Source: Neogemmobacter tilapiae
Lineage (GTDB): Bacteria > Pseudomonadota > Alphaproteobacteria > Rhodobacterales > Rhodobacteraceae
Direction: 5' to 3'
Assembly: GCF_014652215.1 (NCBI RefSeq)
Contig: NZ_BMYJ01000002.1
Location: 226,815-290,814, forward strand
DNA length: 64,000 bases
Positions 45,909 through 55,298 of the stretch are shown in pieces. Numbering within the stretch: the first letter of the stretch is position 1; each line of letters starts with the position of its first letter. A program made the position numbers and the translations under genes. Below the pieces are notes generated by a model, which saw only the letters and a list, made by a program, of their open reading frames with translations, searched no databases and was not told where the DNA came from.

Positions 45909-46370
45909 ATGCTGACCATTGCGCTTGAAAGCCCGCTTGGGGCCGATCTGACCCTGCTGATGTCCCGCCACACCGCCGACATGCATGCCGACACCCCCCC
46001 GGAAAGCATCCATATGATGGATGCCAGCCAATTGGCCGTGCCGGGCATCTGGTTCTATGTCATGCGCGACGGGGCCGAGCCGGTGGGCATGGGCGCTTTC
46101 AAACGCATCGACACCCATCACGCCGAAATCAAATCCATGCATGTCCTGATCGAACGCCGCGGGCAGGGGCTTTCCCGCCGGATGCTTGATCATCTTTTGG
46201 CCCAAGCCGCGGCCCAAGGCTTTAAACGCCTCAGCCTTGAAACCGGCAGCCAAGACATGTTCGCCCCGGCCCGTGGCCTTTATGCCCGCGCCGGTTTCAC
46301 CGAATGCGACCCGTTCGAAGGCTATACGCTGGACCCGAACAGCGTCTACATGACCAAGACCATCGCGTGA
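45909..46370 (+). CDS. GNAT-family N-acetyltransferase
   Basis: 153 residues with the acetyl-CoA loop RRGQGLSRRMLDHLL (about residues 87-101) and a C-terminal LYARAGFTECDPFEGY as in GNAT enzymes. Substrate unknown. AGAGG precedes the ATG at 45909; the longer frame upstream overlaps the divergent secreted-protein gene. Confidence 0.87.
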   Translation: MLTIALESPLGADLTLLMSRHTADMHADTPPESIHMMDASQLAVPGIWFYVMRDGAEPVGMGAFKRIDTHHAEIKSMHVLIERRGQGLSRRMLDHLLAQAAAQGFKRLSLETGSQDMFAPARGLYARAGFTECDPFEGYTLDPNSVYMTKTIA

Positions 46371-46483
46371 CGGCCTGCCGCTTCACGATCATCCGCCACA
46401 CCAAGATATTGTTTCCGTATTAGAAATTGACTTTCCCCTCGGAAAGCGCATCCTGCCCGCATCTTTTTGGACAGGAGCGGATT

Positions 46484-47566
46484 ATGGCAATCATTTACGG
46501 GACAAATTCCTCGCAAACGCTGGTTGGAACAGCGGCAGGGGACGAAATTTTTGGCTGGGCCGAGGGCAACGCCCCCGGCGACGAGGGCCCCGCAGGCGAT
46601 GATGATCGTTTACAAGGCGAAAACGGGGCCGACCTCGTCTCTGGCGGCGGGGGCACCGACACGCTTTACGGCGGTGAGGGGCGCGACACCGTCTTTGGCG
46701 GGCAGGGCGGCGACAGTCTCTTTGGCGGCAACGGGGCCGATTGGCTGGCTGGCGGCTCGGACTTGCTGGGTTTGGATGATGGCCGTGACACGATCTATGG
46801 CGGCGATGGCAAGGATTTCATTCTGGGTCGTCACGGGAATGATCTGCTCTATGGCGGCGATGACAATGATGAACTGGTGGGCGAGCGTGGCAATGATGTC
46901 GTCTTCGGTGGGGCAGGGCGCGACTTGATCGCGCTCAATCTCGGGCTGGCCGATGGGGCCGACACCTGCGACGGCGGCACCGGCGCTGACAGGTTTGAAT
47001 TCAACGCGGCCTCATCGACCCGCGATTGGTCGCTGGTGCTTGCGGCCGGGGCCGCAGGCGGGCGGCTTGGGCAGGTCCACTACAAGAATTTTGAATCCTT
47101 CACCTTCACCGGCGGTAGCGGCCATGACAGCGTCACCGGATCAACCGGGGCCGATGCCCTGCGCGGCGGTGCGGGCAGCGACGTTCTGCGCGGTGGTGCC
47201 GGCCAAGACTTGCTGGAGGGGGAGACAGGTTTTGACCGGCTGACGGGCGGGGCCGGGGCCGATTTCTTCAAATTCTCTGGCACGGTCAGCAGCCTGAAAA
47301 CCGATCAGATCACGGATTTCGTGTCGGGTCAGGACAAGATCCGCCTCTCGATCACCGACTTCAATATTGGCAGCAGCCTGGCCACCGCCTTCCGCCTCGG
47401 CACGACGGCGCAGGATGCCAATGACCGCCTGATCTATCACCGCGCCACCGGCAAGCTTTATGCCGATCTCGATGGCGTGGGCGGTCAGAACAAGATCCTT
47501 TTCGCCCAACTCAATCCCGGCACCGAACTCCGCCCCGGCGACTTCGACCTCTTCGGCATCGCCTGA
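46484..47566 (+). CDS. RTX protein with serralysin-type C-terminal domain
   Basis: 360 residues, opening directly with Ca2+-binding repeats (GTAAGDEIFGW, GGGGTDTLYGG, GGEGRDTVFGG and so on), a repeat-free stretch (about 170-220, NFESFTFTGG), a second repeat block, and a C-terminal domain with DRLIYHRATGKLYADLDG. That domain is shared with the three RTX paralogues at 26.8-29.8 kb; the MAxFKFG domain is absent. Likely type I secreted. AGGAG six bases before the ATG at 46484 sets the start. Confidence 0.85.
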   Translation: MAIIYGTNSSQTLVGTAAGDEIFGWAEGNAPGDEGPAGDDDRLQGENGADLVSGGGGTDTLYGGEGRDTVFGGQGGDSLFGGNGADWLAGGSDLLGLDDGRDTIYGGDGKDFILGRHGNDLLYGGDDNDELVGERGNDVVFGGAGRDLIALNLGLADGADTCDGGTGADRFEFNAASSTRDWSLVLAAGAAGGRLGQVHYKNFESFTFTGGSGHDSVTGSTGADALRGGAGSDVLRGGAGQDLLEGETGFDRLTGGAGADFFKFSGTVSSLKTDQITDFVSGQDKIRLSITDFNIGSSLATAFRLGTTAQDANDRLIYHRATGKLYADLDGVGGQNKILFAQLNPGTELRPGDFDLFGIA

Positions 47567-47593
47567 GACGCGGGGCCCTCAGATCAGGACAAA

Positions 47594-47614
47594 GGGCAAG
47601 GAAACCCCTTGCCC
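47594..47614 (+). terminator. Terminator of the RTX gene before tRNA-Arg
   Basis: Stem GGGCAAGG (47594-47601) and CCTTGCCC (47607-47614), loop AAACC, with A/T-rich edges; 27 bp past the RTX stop. Confidence 0.65.
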
Positions 47615-47649
47615 CTTCGCCCCACTTCCCGCAAAACAGACCCCGTGCG

Positions 47650-47726
47650 GGGCCCATAGCTCAACTGGATAGAGCAAGGACCTTCTAAGTCCGAGGTTGA
47701 GGGTTCGATTCCTTCTGGGCCCGCCA
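47650..47726 (+). tRNA. tRNA-Arg (anticodon TCT)
   Basis: A 77-base cloverleaf: acceptor stem GGGCCCA/TGGGCCC, D arm GCTC/GAGC, anticodon loop CTTCTAA giving TCT (reads AGA), T arm with GGTTCGATT and an encoded GCCA end. The 27-43 pair is A-G, a slight irregularity. The last base abuts the stop codon of the convergent dehydratase gene. Confidence 0.93.
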
Positions 47727-48962
47727 TTATTCCTTTCTTGGCGCGCCCCCTTCAAACCGGTTCGGCCGCGCATAGTCGCAGGGCGCTTCCTGCATATCCA
47801 GATGCAGCCGGTCGCCCGTATAGGGATGCGCCCGCGCCACCTCTTCGTCGAAATCAATCCCCAGACCGGGGCTTTCCGGCGGGTGGATATAGCCCTCCTC
47901 CCAGCGGATCGAATGCTTGATCAGCCGCTGGTGAAAGGCCCCCCCCGTTTCAATCGTCTCGGCAATCAAAAGGTTCGGGATCGACGCCGCCAGATGAATG
48001 TTCGCCGCCCATTCCACCGGCCCCGCATACAGATGTGGCGCCATTTCTGCGTTGAACACCTCTGCCATCGCGCTGATCTTCTTCGCCTCCCAAATCCCCC
48101 CCACACGCCCCAGCGCCGGTTGCAGGATCTTCACCCCCCCCGCCCGCAAAAGCGTGCCGAACTCGGCCTTTGTCGTCAGCCTTTCCCCCGTCGCCAGCGG
48201 AATCCGCACCTGTCCCGCCACCGCCGCGAATTCCAGCAGATTGTCCGGCGGGATCGGCTCTTCATACCACAGCGGCGCATAGGGCTCCAAAGCCTGCCCC
48301 AGCCGGATCGCCCCCCCCGTCGTGAACTGCCCATGTGTCCCGAACAACAGATCCGCCCGATCCCCCACCGCCTCGCGGATCGCCTTGCAGAAGGCCGCCG
48401 ACCGGCTGATGTCCGACATCGCCGGCTGGTGCCCTCCCCGGATCGTGTAAGGCCCCGCCGGATCAAACTTCACCGCCGTAAACCCCTGATCCACAAAGCG
48501 CAGCGCCGCCTTGGCCGCCAGATCCGGGTTCACCCAGAATTCCGCACTTTCCTGCCCCGCCTCGGGGTAAAGATAGGTATAGGACCGCACCCTTTCATTC
48601 ATCCGCCCGCCCAGCAAAGCCCAAACCGGCCGCCCCCGCGCCTTACCCAGAATGTCCCAGCAGGCGATCTCCAGCCCGCTGAACGCCCCCATCACCGTCG
48701 GATCCGGCCTTTGCGTGAACCCCGCCGAATAGGCCCGCCGGAACATCAGCTCGATGTCTTCCGGCGACTGCCCCAGCATATGCCGCTCGAACACATCCTC
48801 GATCACCGCCTGCATCGCCTTCGGCCCCACGGTCGAGGCATAGCATTCGCCATAGCCCACAATCCCATTGTCCGTCGTCAGCTTGGGAAAGATCCAGTAC
48901 CGTCCGCCCCAGCCGGGGGCAGGGGGGGCCACCACAAAGATTTCCAGATCCTTCAGGCGCAT
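47727..48962 (-). CDS. Enolase-superfamily sugar-acid dehydratase
   Basis: 411 residues of the mandelate racemase/muconate lactonising group. Features include the capping-domain GYGECYAS region, GAFSGLEIACWDILGKARGRPVWALLGG, FDPAGPYTIRGG, the metal-site region LWYEEPIPPDNLL and GERLTTKAEF, with a late HLYAGPVEWAANIH. The pattern resembles galactonate/galactarate-type dehydratases; the substrate is not certain. AAGGAG precedes the ATG at 48962. It lies 103 bp downstream of the pcaD-like gene on the same strand. Confidence 0.82.
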   Translation of the reverse strand: MRLKDLEIFVVAPPAPGWGGRYWIFPKLTTDNGIVGYGECYASTVGPKAMQAVIEDVFERHMLGQSPEDIELMFRRAYSAGFTQRPDPTVMGAFSGLEIACWDILGKARGRPVWALLGGRMNERVRSYTYLYPEAGQESAEFWVNPDLAAKAALRFVDQGFTAVKFDPAGPYTIRGGHQPAMSDISRSAAFCKAIREAVGDRADLLFGTHGQFTTGGAIRLGQALEPYAPLWYEEPIPPDNLLEFAAVAGQVRIPLATGERLTTKAEFGTLLRAGGVKILQPALGRVGGIWEAKKISAMAEVFNAEMAPHLYAGPVEWAANIHLAASIPNLLIAETIETGGAFHQRLIKHSIRWEEGYIHPPESPGLGIDFDEEVARAHPYTGDRLHLDMQEAPCDYARPNRFEGGAPRKE

Positions 48963-49065
48963 CCGGCCGCTCCTTGGTCAAAGCAGGGCCTATGCCCCTT
49001 GCGTGCCAAGATGCCGAAAGCATCCGGCCCTGCGCGCGTCCCCCAGCGACAGATTCCTGCCGGTT

Positions 49066-49854
49066 TCAGATATGCCCAATATCCGTCAGAAAGGCGTCGA
49101 TCAGCGCCGCATAGCCCGCAGGCTGTTCCACAAAGGGCAAATGACCCGCCCGCCGCATCAGATGAAACCGCGATCCGGGGATCAGATCCGCCAGATCCCG
49201 CACCAGATCGGGCGGTGTCGATCCATCCTCTGACGCCGCAATCACCATCGTCGGCAAGCGCAGCCCGCTGGTCGTGTCGTAAAAATCCGTATGCGCAATC
49301 GCCTGGGCCGCCCCCAGCCAACCCTCGACCGAACCCGCCAACAGCCGATCCTGCCACGGCTTGTGCCGCATCTCCGCCCGGAAGGGCCGCGAAAACCAGC
49401 GCTCCATCGTGGACTCTGCAATCGCCGCCAGCCCGCCCTGTTCCACCGCCGCAATCCGCCCTTCCCACAGCGAAGGCGCCCCCAACCGATGCGCCGTGTT
49501 CGACAGGATCAAACCCCGCACCAGATCCAGCCGCTTTACCGCCAGACCCTGCGCCACAAGCCCCCCGATCGACAGGCCCAGAACCACCGCCTCACGCAGC
49601 CCCAGATGATCCAGCAGCCGCTCCACATCCCGGATCAGCGCCCCCATCGCATAGGGCGGCGGCGGCATATCCGAACCCCCATGCCCCCGCATATCCGGCC
49701 GGATCAGCCGCAGGCCCTTTGGCAGTAACGGCAGCACTTCGTCCCAGATGGTCCCATCCAGCCCCAGACAATGCAGCAGAACCAGCGCTGGGCCGTCTTT
49801 TGGCCCGTCGTCGTGATAGTGCAGCCGCAGATCAGGCAGGAACAGATGCGGCAT
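49066..49854 (-). CDS. pcaD: 3-oxoadipate enol-lactonase-like hydrolase
   Basis: 262 residues. HCLGLDGTIWDEV (oxyanion region), RPDMRGHGGSD, the nucleophile elbow GLSIGG, and the Asp/His pair SEDGSTPP and AGHLPFVEQP are close to PcaD of the beta-ketoadipate pathway. No other pca gene is present, so a generic lactonase or esterase is possible. Its ATG overlaps the stop of the preceding gene by one base (TGATG). Confidence 0.75.
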   Translation of the reverse strand: MPHLFLPDLRLHYHDDGPKDGPALVLLHCLGLDGTIWDEVLPLLPKGLRLIRPDMRGHGGSDMPPPPYAMGALIRDVERLLDHLGLREAVVLGLSIGGLVAQGLAVKRLDLVRGLILSNTAHRLGAPSLWEGRIAAVEQGGLAAIAESTMERWFSRPFRAEMRHKPWQDRLLAGSVEGWLGAAQAIAHTDFYDTTSGLRLPTMVIAASEDGSTPPDLVRDLADLIPGSRFHLMRRAGHLPFVEQPAGYAALIDAFLTDIGHI

Positions 49855-50828
49855 CAGGCAAACCTTTGCAGCGTCGCAATGAACAGGTCTTCGTCCACAT
49901 TCCCACCGCTCGCAATCGCGATCACCGTATCGCCCTCAATCTCTTCCGCCCGGAACAGCGCCGCCGCCAAGGCCACCGCCCCGCCCGGTTCCACCACGAT
50001 CCGCAAATGCCGAAAGGCCAGTGCCATTGCTTCCAACGCCTGATCATCCGTCACGCTCAGGCCCGGCCCCGCCAGCCGCTGCAACACCGGCAGCGTCAGC
50101 TTTCCCGGCTCGGGCGACAGGATCGCGTCACAGACCGATCCGGTCAGCCGGGCATTGCGGCAAGGCGCACCGCTGGCCAAACTGCGGGCCATATCGTCAA
50201 AGCCCTCTGGCTCTACCGGGCGCACCCGCAACCCCGGCGCGCGGCTTTCGGCGGCCAAGGCCACCCCCGCCGCCAGCCCGCCACCCGAGCAGGGCAACAG
50301 CACATCGGCCCGCAACAGCCCCAGATGCGCCGCCTGTTCCGCCAGTTCCAAACCGATGCTGGCTTGCCCCGCAATAACCAAAGGGTGATCAAAGGGCGGC
50401 ACCAGCGTCAGCCCCCGTTCCGCGGCCAAGGCATCGCCCATCGCCTGCCGATCATCCTTGACCCGGTCATACAGGATCACCTCGGCCCCCAAGGCCCGTG
50501 TCCGCGCGATTTTGACTGGCGGCGCGTCACTGGGCATCAGGATCACACAGGGGCAGCCATGCGCCTTGGCGGCCGCCGCCATGCCCTGCGCATGGTTGCC
50601 GCTGGAAAAGGCGATGACGCCCCGTTCCCGCGCCTCGGCATCTATCCCGCTGACCGCCGACCAGCCGCCGCGAAACTTGAACGATCCGGTGTGTTGCAGA
50701 CACTCCGCCTTGATCAGCACCTGCCGCCCCGCCAAAGCGTCCAGCACGGGCGAGGATAAAAGCGGCGTCCGCCGCGCATGGCCCGCCAGACGAAAAGCAG
50801 CGGCCTCGATGGTGGCGATGTCGGTCAT
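49854..50828 (-). CDS. Threonine dehydratase-like PLP enzyme
   Basis: 324 residues, fold-type II PLP family. The PLP lysine is in HTGSFKFRG, the phosphate loop is PCSGGGLAAG, and SSGNHAQG is the substrate loop, as in threonine/serine dehydratases. There is no C-terminal ACT domain, so this is a catabolic or serine/hydroxyaspartate-type dehydratase rather than IlvA. AAGGA precedes the ATG at 50828. Coupled to the hydrolase downstream. Confidence 0.86.
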   Translation of the reverse strand: MTDIATIEAAAFRLAGHARRTPLLSSPVLDALAGRQVLIKAECLQHTGSFKFRGGWSAVSGIDAEARERGVIAFSSGNHAQGMAAAAKAHGCPCVILMPSDAPPVKIARTRALGAEVILYDRVKDDRQAMGDALAAERGLTLVPPFDHPLVIAGQASIGLELAEQAAHLGLLRADVLLPCSGGGLAAGVALAAESRAPGLRVRPVEPEGFDDMARSLASGAPCRNARLTGSVCDAILSPEPGKLTLPVLQRLAGPGLSVTDDQALEAMALAFRHLRIVVEPGGAVALAAALFRAEEIEGDTVIAIASGGNVDEDLFIATLQRFA

Positions 50829-50898
50829 GGCATGTCCTTTCGTTCCTTGGGCCAGATGGGCCAAAGATCAACCGCCGGTCAAGACAGGGAAAAGCCGT

Positions 50899-51894
50899 TC
50901 AGCGTGTCGGACGGCGGGGTTTGGCCGGGCCACGGGCGGCATCCGGCTTGGCCCCGCCACGCGGCGCGGGCCTTCCCCCTTCGGCTTTGCCACCCTCGGC
51001 CTTTGCGGCTGGGCGCGGTCCCGGCTTGCCGCCTTCGGCCTTGGCTGGGCCACGCGGCGCGGGTTTGGAACCCGGCGTGCCGCGCGGCACGCTGCGCCCG
51101 GTTTTGGCGGGCGGCGCGGGCTGCGGCAATTCGTCCAACCCCAACTGATCGCGCAGCACCTTGGGCCGCACTTCCTCCACCTGCCCGGGCACCATCTCGC
51201 CCAGACGGAAGGGGCCGTAACTCACCCGGATCAGCCGGTTCACGATCAGGCCAATGGCATTCATCGCCCGCCGGATCTCGCGGTTCTTGCCCTCGCGCAG
51301 ACCCACCGTCAGCCAGGCATTGGCACCCTGATGCTTGTCCACCGTCACAGCCATCGGCTGAAACGTCTCACCCTCCACCGTGATGCCTTTGCGCAGCGGC
51401 TCCAGATCCGTGTCCATCGGGTTGCCCTTGACCCGCACCCGGTATTTCCGCAGCCACCCGGTCGAGGGCAGTTCCAACTTGCGCTTCAACTCGCCGTCAT
51501 TTGTCAGCAGCAGCAGCCCTTCGGAATTCAGATCGAGCCGTCCCACCGACATGACACGCGGCATATCCTCGGGCAGGGTTTCAAAGACGGTCTGGCGGCC
51601 CTTTTCATCGGCGGCCGAGGTGACCAGCCCCTCAGGCTTGTAATACAGCCACAACCGCGCCGGTTCGGCGGCGGCCAAAGGCTGGCCGGAAACCGTGATC
51701 CGGTCGCGGGCGGTGACATTCAGCGCCGGGCTGGTGATGACCTTACCATTGACGGTGACCTCACCCAACTCGATCAGCCGCTCCGCCTCCCGGCGCGAGG
51801 CGACCCCGGCGCGCGACATGACCTTGGCGATACGCTCGCCTTCGGGCGTTGATGCCGCCGCTGCTGTCGATGGGGTCTTTGCTTTTTCGGCCAT
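50899..51894 (-). CDS. rluB: 23S rRNA pseudouridine synthase, RluB/RsuA type
   Basis: 331 residues. An N-terminal S4 RNA-binding domain (about 20-65, ASRREAERLIELGEVTVNG) is followed by the RsuA-family catalytic domain with the aspartate in GRLDLNSEGLLLLTNDG. The last 75 residues or so are a low-complexity basic Pro/Ala/Gly/Lys tail. RluB modifies U2605 in E. coli; the close relatives RluE/RluF/RsuA cannot be excluded. The ATG at 51894 has AAGGA; an ATG three codons upstream is less well placed. Confidence 0.87.
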   Translation of the reverse strand: MAEKAKTPSTAAAASTPEGERIAKVMSRAGVASRREAERLIELGEVTVNGKVITSPALNVTARDRITVSGQPLAAAEPARLWLYYKPEGLVTSAADEKGRQTVFETLPEDMPRVMSVGRLDLNSEGLLLLTNDGELKRKLELPSTGWLRKYRVRVKGNPMDTDLEPLRKGITVEGETFQPMAVTVDKHQGANAWLTVGLREGKNREIRRAMNAIGLIVNRLIRVSYGPFRLGEMVPGQVEEVRPKVLRDQLGLDELPQPAPPAKTGRSVPRGTPGSKPAPRGPAKAEGGKPGPRPAAKAEGGKAEGGRPAPRGGAKPDAARGPAKPRRPTR

Positions 51895-51952
51895 GGGCGT
51901 CATCCTTTGGGTGGGCCAAGATAGGCCAAGGGCCAGCAAAGGGCAACGCAGG

Positions 51953-52408
51953 GTGACAGGCTTTCGCAGCTATATGGATCTGGCCCTTGATCAGGCCCGC
52001 GCCGCCGCCCAGCGGGGCGAGGTGCCGGTCGGCGCGGTGATCGTTTCGCCCGAGGGCCGCATTGTCGCCCAAACCGGCAACCGCACCCGCGAACTCTCCG
52101 ATCCCACCGCCCATGCCGAGCTTCTGGCCATCCGCGCCGCCTGCGCCGCCCTGGGCCGCGAAAGGCTTACCGGCCACGATCTTTACGTCACCTTGGAGCC
52201 TTGCCCCATGTGCGCCGCCGCCATTTCCTTTGCCCGCATCGGACGGCTTTACTATGGCGCCGCCGATCCCAAATCCGGCGGGCTGGGGCAGGGCCCCCGC
52301 CTCTATGCCCACCCCCAATGCCACCATGTCCCCGAGGTCTATGATGGCTTGGGCGAAACCCAATCCGCCCAATTGCTCAAAGCCTTCTTCGCCGAACGCC
52401 GCTACTGA
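51953..52408 (+). CDS. tadA: tRNA(adenine-34) deaminase
   Basis: 151 residues, cytidine-deaminase fold. Zinc motif HAE (TAHAELLAI) and PCPMC (LEPCPMCAAAI), with EVPVGAV near the start, identify TadA, which makes inosine at the wobble base of tRNA-Arg(ACG). GTG at 51953 gives the usual N-terminal helix; ATG at 51974 is the alternative. Divergent from the pseudouridine synthase gene and tail-to-tail with the ABC exporter, 3 bp apart. Confidence 0.92.
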   Translation: MTGFRSYMDLALDQARAAAQRGEVPVGAVIVSPEGRIVAQTGNRTRELSDPTAHAELLAIRAACAALGRERLTGHDLYVTLEPCPMCAAAISFARIGRLYYGAADPKSGGLGQGPRLYAHPQCHHVPEVYDGLGETQSAQLLKAFFAERRY

Positions 52409-52411
52409 GCC

Positions 52412-54199
52412 TTACACGGCAGCCCCATCCGTAAACTGCAACCGCGCCAGCCGCGCATAAAGCCCGCCTTCGGCCACCAGCGCCTCATGCGTCCCCTGAG
52501 CCACGATCCGCCCCCCCTCGAACACCACGATCCGGTCTGCCCGCTTTACCGTCGCCAAACGGTGCGCCACCACCAAGGTCGTCCGCCCCTTCGCAAGCCG
52601 CTCCACCGCCCCCTGCACCGCCCGCTCGCTTTCCGCGTCCAAGGCACTCGTCGCCTCGTCCAAAAGCAACACCGGCGCATCCCGCAAGATCGCCCGCGCA
52701 ATCGCAATCCGCTGCCGCTGCCCCCCTGACAGCATCACCCCACGCTCCCCCACATAGGTCTCATACCCCTCCGGCAAGGCCCGCAAGAACCCATCCGCCG
52801 CCGCAGCCTTCGCCGCCGCCTCAACTTCTGCATCGCTCGCCCCCGGCCGCCCGAACCGGATGTTCTCCCGCGCACTCGCCGCAAAGATCACCGCATCCTG
52901 CGGCACCAGCGCCATCGCCTCCCGGAAATCCGACCGCCCCAGATCCCGCAGATCCACCCCGTCCAGCGTCACCCGCCCCCCCTGCGGATCATAAAACCGC
53001 TGCAACAACTGCAACACCGTCGTCTTCCCCGCCCCCGAAGGCCCCACCAGCGCCACCGTTTCCCCCGGTGCAACCACCAGATCCACCCCCTTCAGCGCCG
53101 ACACCCCTGGCCGCGCCGGATAGGCGAACTCCACCCCTTCAAACCGGATCTCCCCCCGCACCGGCCGCGCCAGCACCACCGGCACCGCAGGGTCCAAAAC
53201 CGAATCCTCCATCGTCAGCAGTTCCACCAAACGCTCTGTCGCCCCCGCTGCCCGCTGCAATTCCCCCCAGATTTCCGACAAGGCCCCCACCGACCCCGCC
53301 ACCATCACCGCATAGATCACGAACTGAACCAGTTCCCCCACCGTCATCGTCCCGGCCCGCACATCCCGCGCCCCGATCCACAGCACCCCCACAACCCCTG
53401 CAAACACCAGAAAGATCACGATCACCGTCAGCACCGCCCGCGCCCCGATCCGCCGCCGCGCTGATTCAAAACTCTCCTCGATCAGCCTCCCGAACGCCGC
53501 CCGCGACCGGTTCTCATGCGTATAGGCCTGCACGGTCTGCACCGCCCCCAACACCTCCGACGCATTCCCCGAACCCGCCGCGATCAGATCCTGGTTTTCC
53601 CGCCCCAGCCCCCGCACCTTTCGCCCCAGAAAGATGATCGGCAAAACCACCGCCGGCACGATCAACAGCACCAAACCCGTCATTTTCGCCGAGGTCAGCG
53701 CCAGAAACACCAGCCCCCCCACCAGCATCAGCACATTCCGCAAGGCCACCGACACCGACGACCCGATCACCGACAGGATCAGCGTCGTATCCGTCGTGAT
53801 CCGTGACAGAACCTCCCCCGTCAGCACCTTTTCAAAGAACGCCGGGCTCATCCCCAACACCCGGTCGAACACCGCCTTGCGAATGTCCGCAATGATCCGC
53901 TCGCCCAGCCGCGTCACAAGGTAATAGCGCGCCCCCGTGCCCAGCGCCAAAAGCAGCGCCACCACCAAGGCCGCCACGAAATACTGGTCCAGCAGATGCG
54001 TTTCCGCATTGAACCCATCAATCACCCGCCGCACCGCCAAAGGCAGGATCAGCGACAGACCCGCCGTCAGCGTCAGCGCCCCCAAGGCCAGCCAAACCAT
54101 CGCCCGATGCGGCAGCACAAAGGGCCACAGCCCCGCCAAAGCCCCCACCTTGCGCCCCTTCGGGCGGTCTGCGGCCTGCGGATCGGGCAGTGGGCTCAT
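52412..54199 (-). CDS. ABC exporter, MsbA/multidrug half-transporter type
   Basis: 595 residues: a six-helix membrane domain (about 25-320) fused to an ATPase domain with Walker A GPSGAGKT, signature LSGGQ, Walker B VLLLDEA and switch His in VVAHRL. Homodimeric exporters of this size move lipids or drugs; substrate unknown. AAGGA precedes the ATG at 54199. The sense strand is unusually G-rich at third positions. Confidence 0.9.
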   Translation of the reverse strand: MSPLPDPQAADRPKGRKVGALAGLWPFVLPHRAMVWLALGALTLTAGLSLILPLAVRRVIDGFNAETHLLDQYFVAALVVALLLALGTGARYYLVTRLGERIIADIRKAVFDRVLGMSPAFFEKVLTGEVLSRITTDTTLILSVIGSSVSVALRNVLMLVGGLVFLALTSAKMTGLVLLIVPAVVLPIIFLGRKVRGLGRENQDLIAAGSGNASEVLGAVQTVQAYTHENRSRAAFGRLIEESFESARRRIGARAVLTVIVIFLVFAGVVGVLWIGARDVRAGTMTVGELVQFVIYAVMVAGSVGALSEIWGELQRAAGATERLVELLTMEDSVLDPAVPVVLARPVRGEIRFEGVEFAYPARPGVSALKGVDLVVAPGETVALVGPSGAGKTTVLQLLQRFYDPQGGRVTLDGVDLRDLGRSDFREAMALVPQDAVIFAASARENIRFGRPGASDAEVEAAAKAAAADGFLRALPEGYETYVGERGVMLSGGQRQRIAIARAILRDAPVLLLDEATSALDAESERAVQGAVERLAKGRTTLVVAHRLATVKRADRIVVFEGGRIVAQGTHEALVAEGGLYARLARLQFTDGAAV

Positions 54200-54341
54200 C
54201 GGTTTTCCTTCCTAGGCTTGGGCTTTAGGGGGTTGGCAGGGGTTTAAGCGGCCCGCTGCCTTTGGGCAAGGTGGCTGGGATTCCCCACCTTTATCGCCCC
54301 GCCCCGACATGCCACTGTGACATGGATCAAGGGATGAACCG

Positions 54342-55169
54342 ATGCCGCATTTCACCGCCCCCGATGGCACCACACTCGCCTATGACGACCAAGGCCAAGG
54401 CCTCCCCCTTCTGTGCCTGCCGGGCCTCACCCGCACCATGGCCGATTTTGAATACCTTATGCCCCATCTGCCCCCCCTTCGCCTGATCCGCATGGATTGC
54501 CGGGGCCGGGGCGACAGCCAATGGACCGGCCCCGCCACCTACAACGTCCCGCAAGAAGGGGCCGATGCCTTGGCCTTGATGGACCATCTGGGCATAACCC
54601 GCTTTGCCATCTTGGGCACCTCGCGCGGTGGGCTGATCGGTATGTATCTGGCGGCGGTCGCCCATGACCGCCTGCTGGGCCTTGGCCTGAACGATGTGGG
54701 GCCGGTCATCGAACGCGCGGGCCTGACCCGCATCTTCGACTATCTCGGCCGCAACCCCGCCGCCAAAACCCATGCCGCCTTGGCCGCCGCCATGCCCGGC
54801 TTCAATCCGGGGTTTGACGGCGTCCCCGAAACCCGGTGGAGGCAGGAGGCCCAGAAACACTACCGCCAAACCGACCGCGGCTTGCAGATCACCTATGACC
54901 CCGCGCTGAAAGAGGCTTTCCTCGCGGCCATGCAAGGCCCCCTGCCCGACCTCTGGCCCCTGTTCGACGCCTGCGCGGGCCTGCCTTTGGCCCTGATCCG
55001 CGGCGCAAATTCCGACCTTTTGTCGATGGACACGGCCACCGAAATGCAACGCCGCCGCCCGGATATGCTCTTTGCCAATGTGCCGGGCCGCGCGCATATC
55101 CCCTTTCTGGATGAAGCGGAAAGTTTGACGGTGATCGCCGCATGGCTGAGAAAAATCAGCCCCCGGTAG
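54342..55169 (+). CDS. Alpha/beta hydrolase
   Basis: 275 residues. Strand LPLLCLPGLTRTMADF, DCRGRGDSQW, the nucleophile elbow GTSRGG and a terminal histidine in GRAHIPFLDE make a complete catalytic triad set with ANSDLLS. Substrate unknown. Its TAG stop is part of a GTAG-headed REP that begins at 55166. Confidence 0.85.
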   Translation: MPHFTAPDGTTLAYDDQGQGLPLLCLPGLTRTMADFEYLMPHLPPLRLIRMDCRGRGDSQWTGPATYNVPQEGADALALMDHLGITRFAILGTSRGGLIGMYLAAVAHDRLLGLGLNDVGPVIERAGLTRIFDYLGRNPAAKTHAALAAAMPGFNPGFDGVPETRWRQEAQKHYRQTDRGLQITYDPALKEAFLAAMQGPLPDLWPLFDACAGLPLALIRGANSDLLSMDTATEMQRRRPDMLFANVPGRAHIPFLDEAESLTVIAAWLRKISPR

Positions 55170-55186
55170 GTCGGGCCTCGGCCCGA
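55166..55186 (+). repeat. GTAG-headed REP element, copy 5
   Basis: GTAG head, then TCGGGCC TC GGCCCGA hairpin, nearly identical to copy 3 at 40742. Its TAG is the stop of the preceding hydrolase gene. Confidence 0.7.
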
Positions 55187-55298
55187 CTCTCCCCCAAGCC
55201 CAACCCCACCAAACCCCACCGCCCACAGGTGCGGAAAACCCCTCGTGACGCCCGCCCCACTTCACGTCATGCTAAAACCCGAAGAAAGGGGCGCTTCG

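Noticed and set aside
47650..47726. tRNA-Arg as an integration site for the adjacent catabolic genes
   Set aside because: The neighbouring dehydratase abuts the tRNA, but there is no integrase and I found no duplicated tRNA tail in the window.
47697..50759. 1020-codon open frame on the plus strand
   Set aside because: It is antisense to three recognisable minus-strand genes (dehydratase, PcaD-like, threonine dehydratase-like); the translation is Arg/Pro-rich with no domain, typical of a GC-rich shadow frame.
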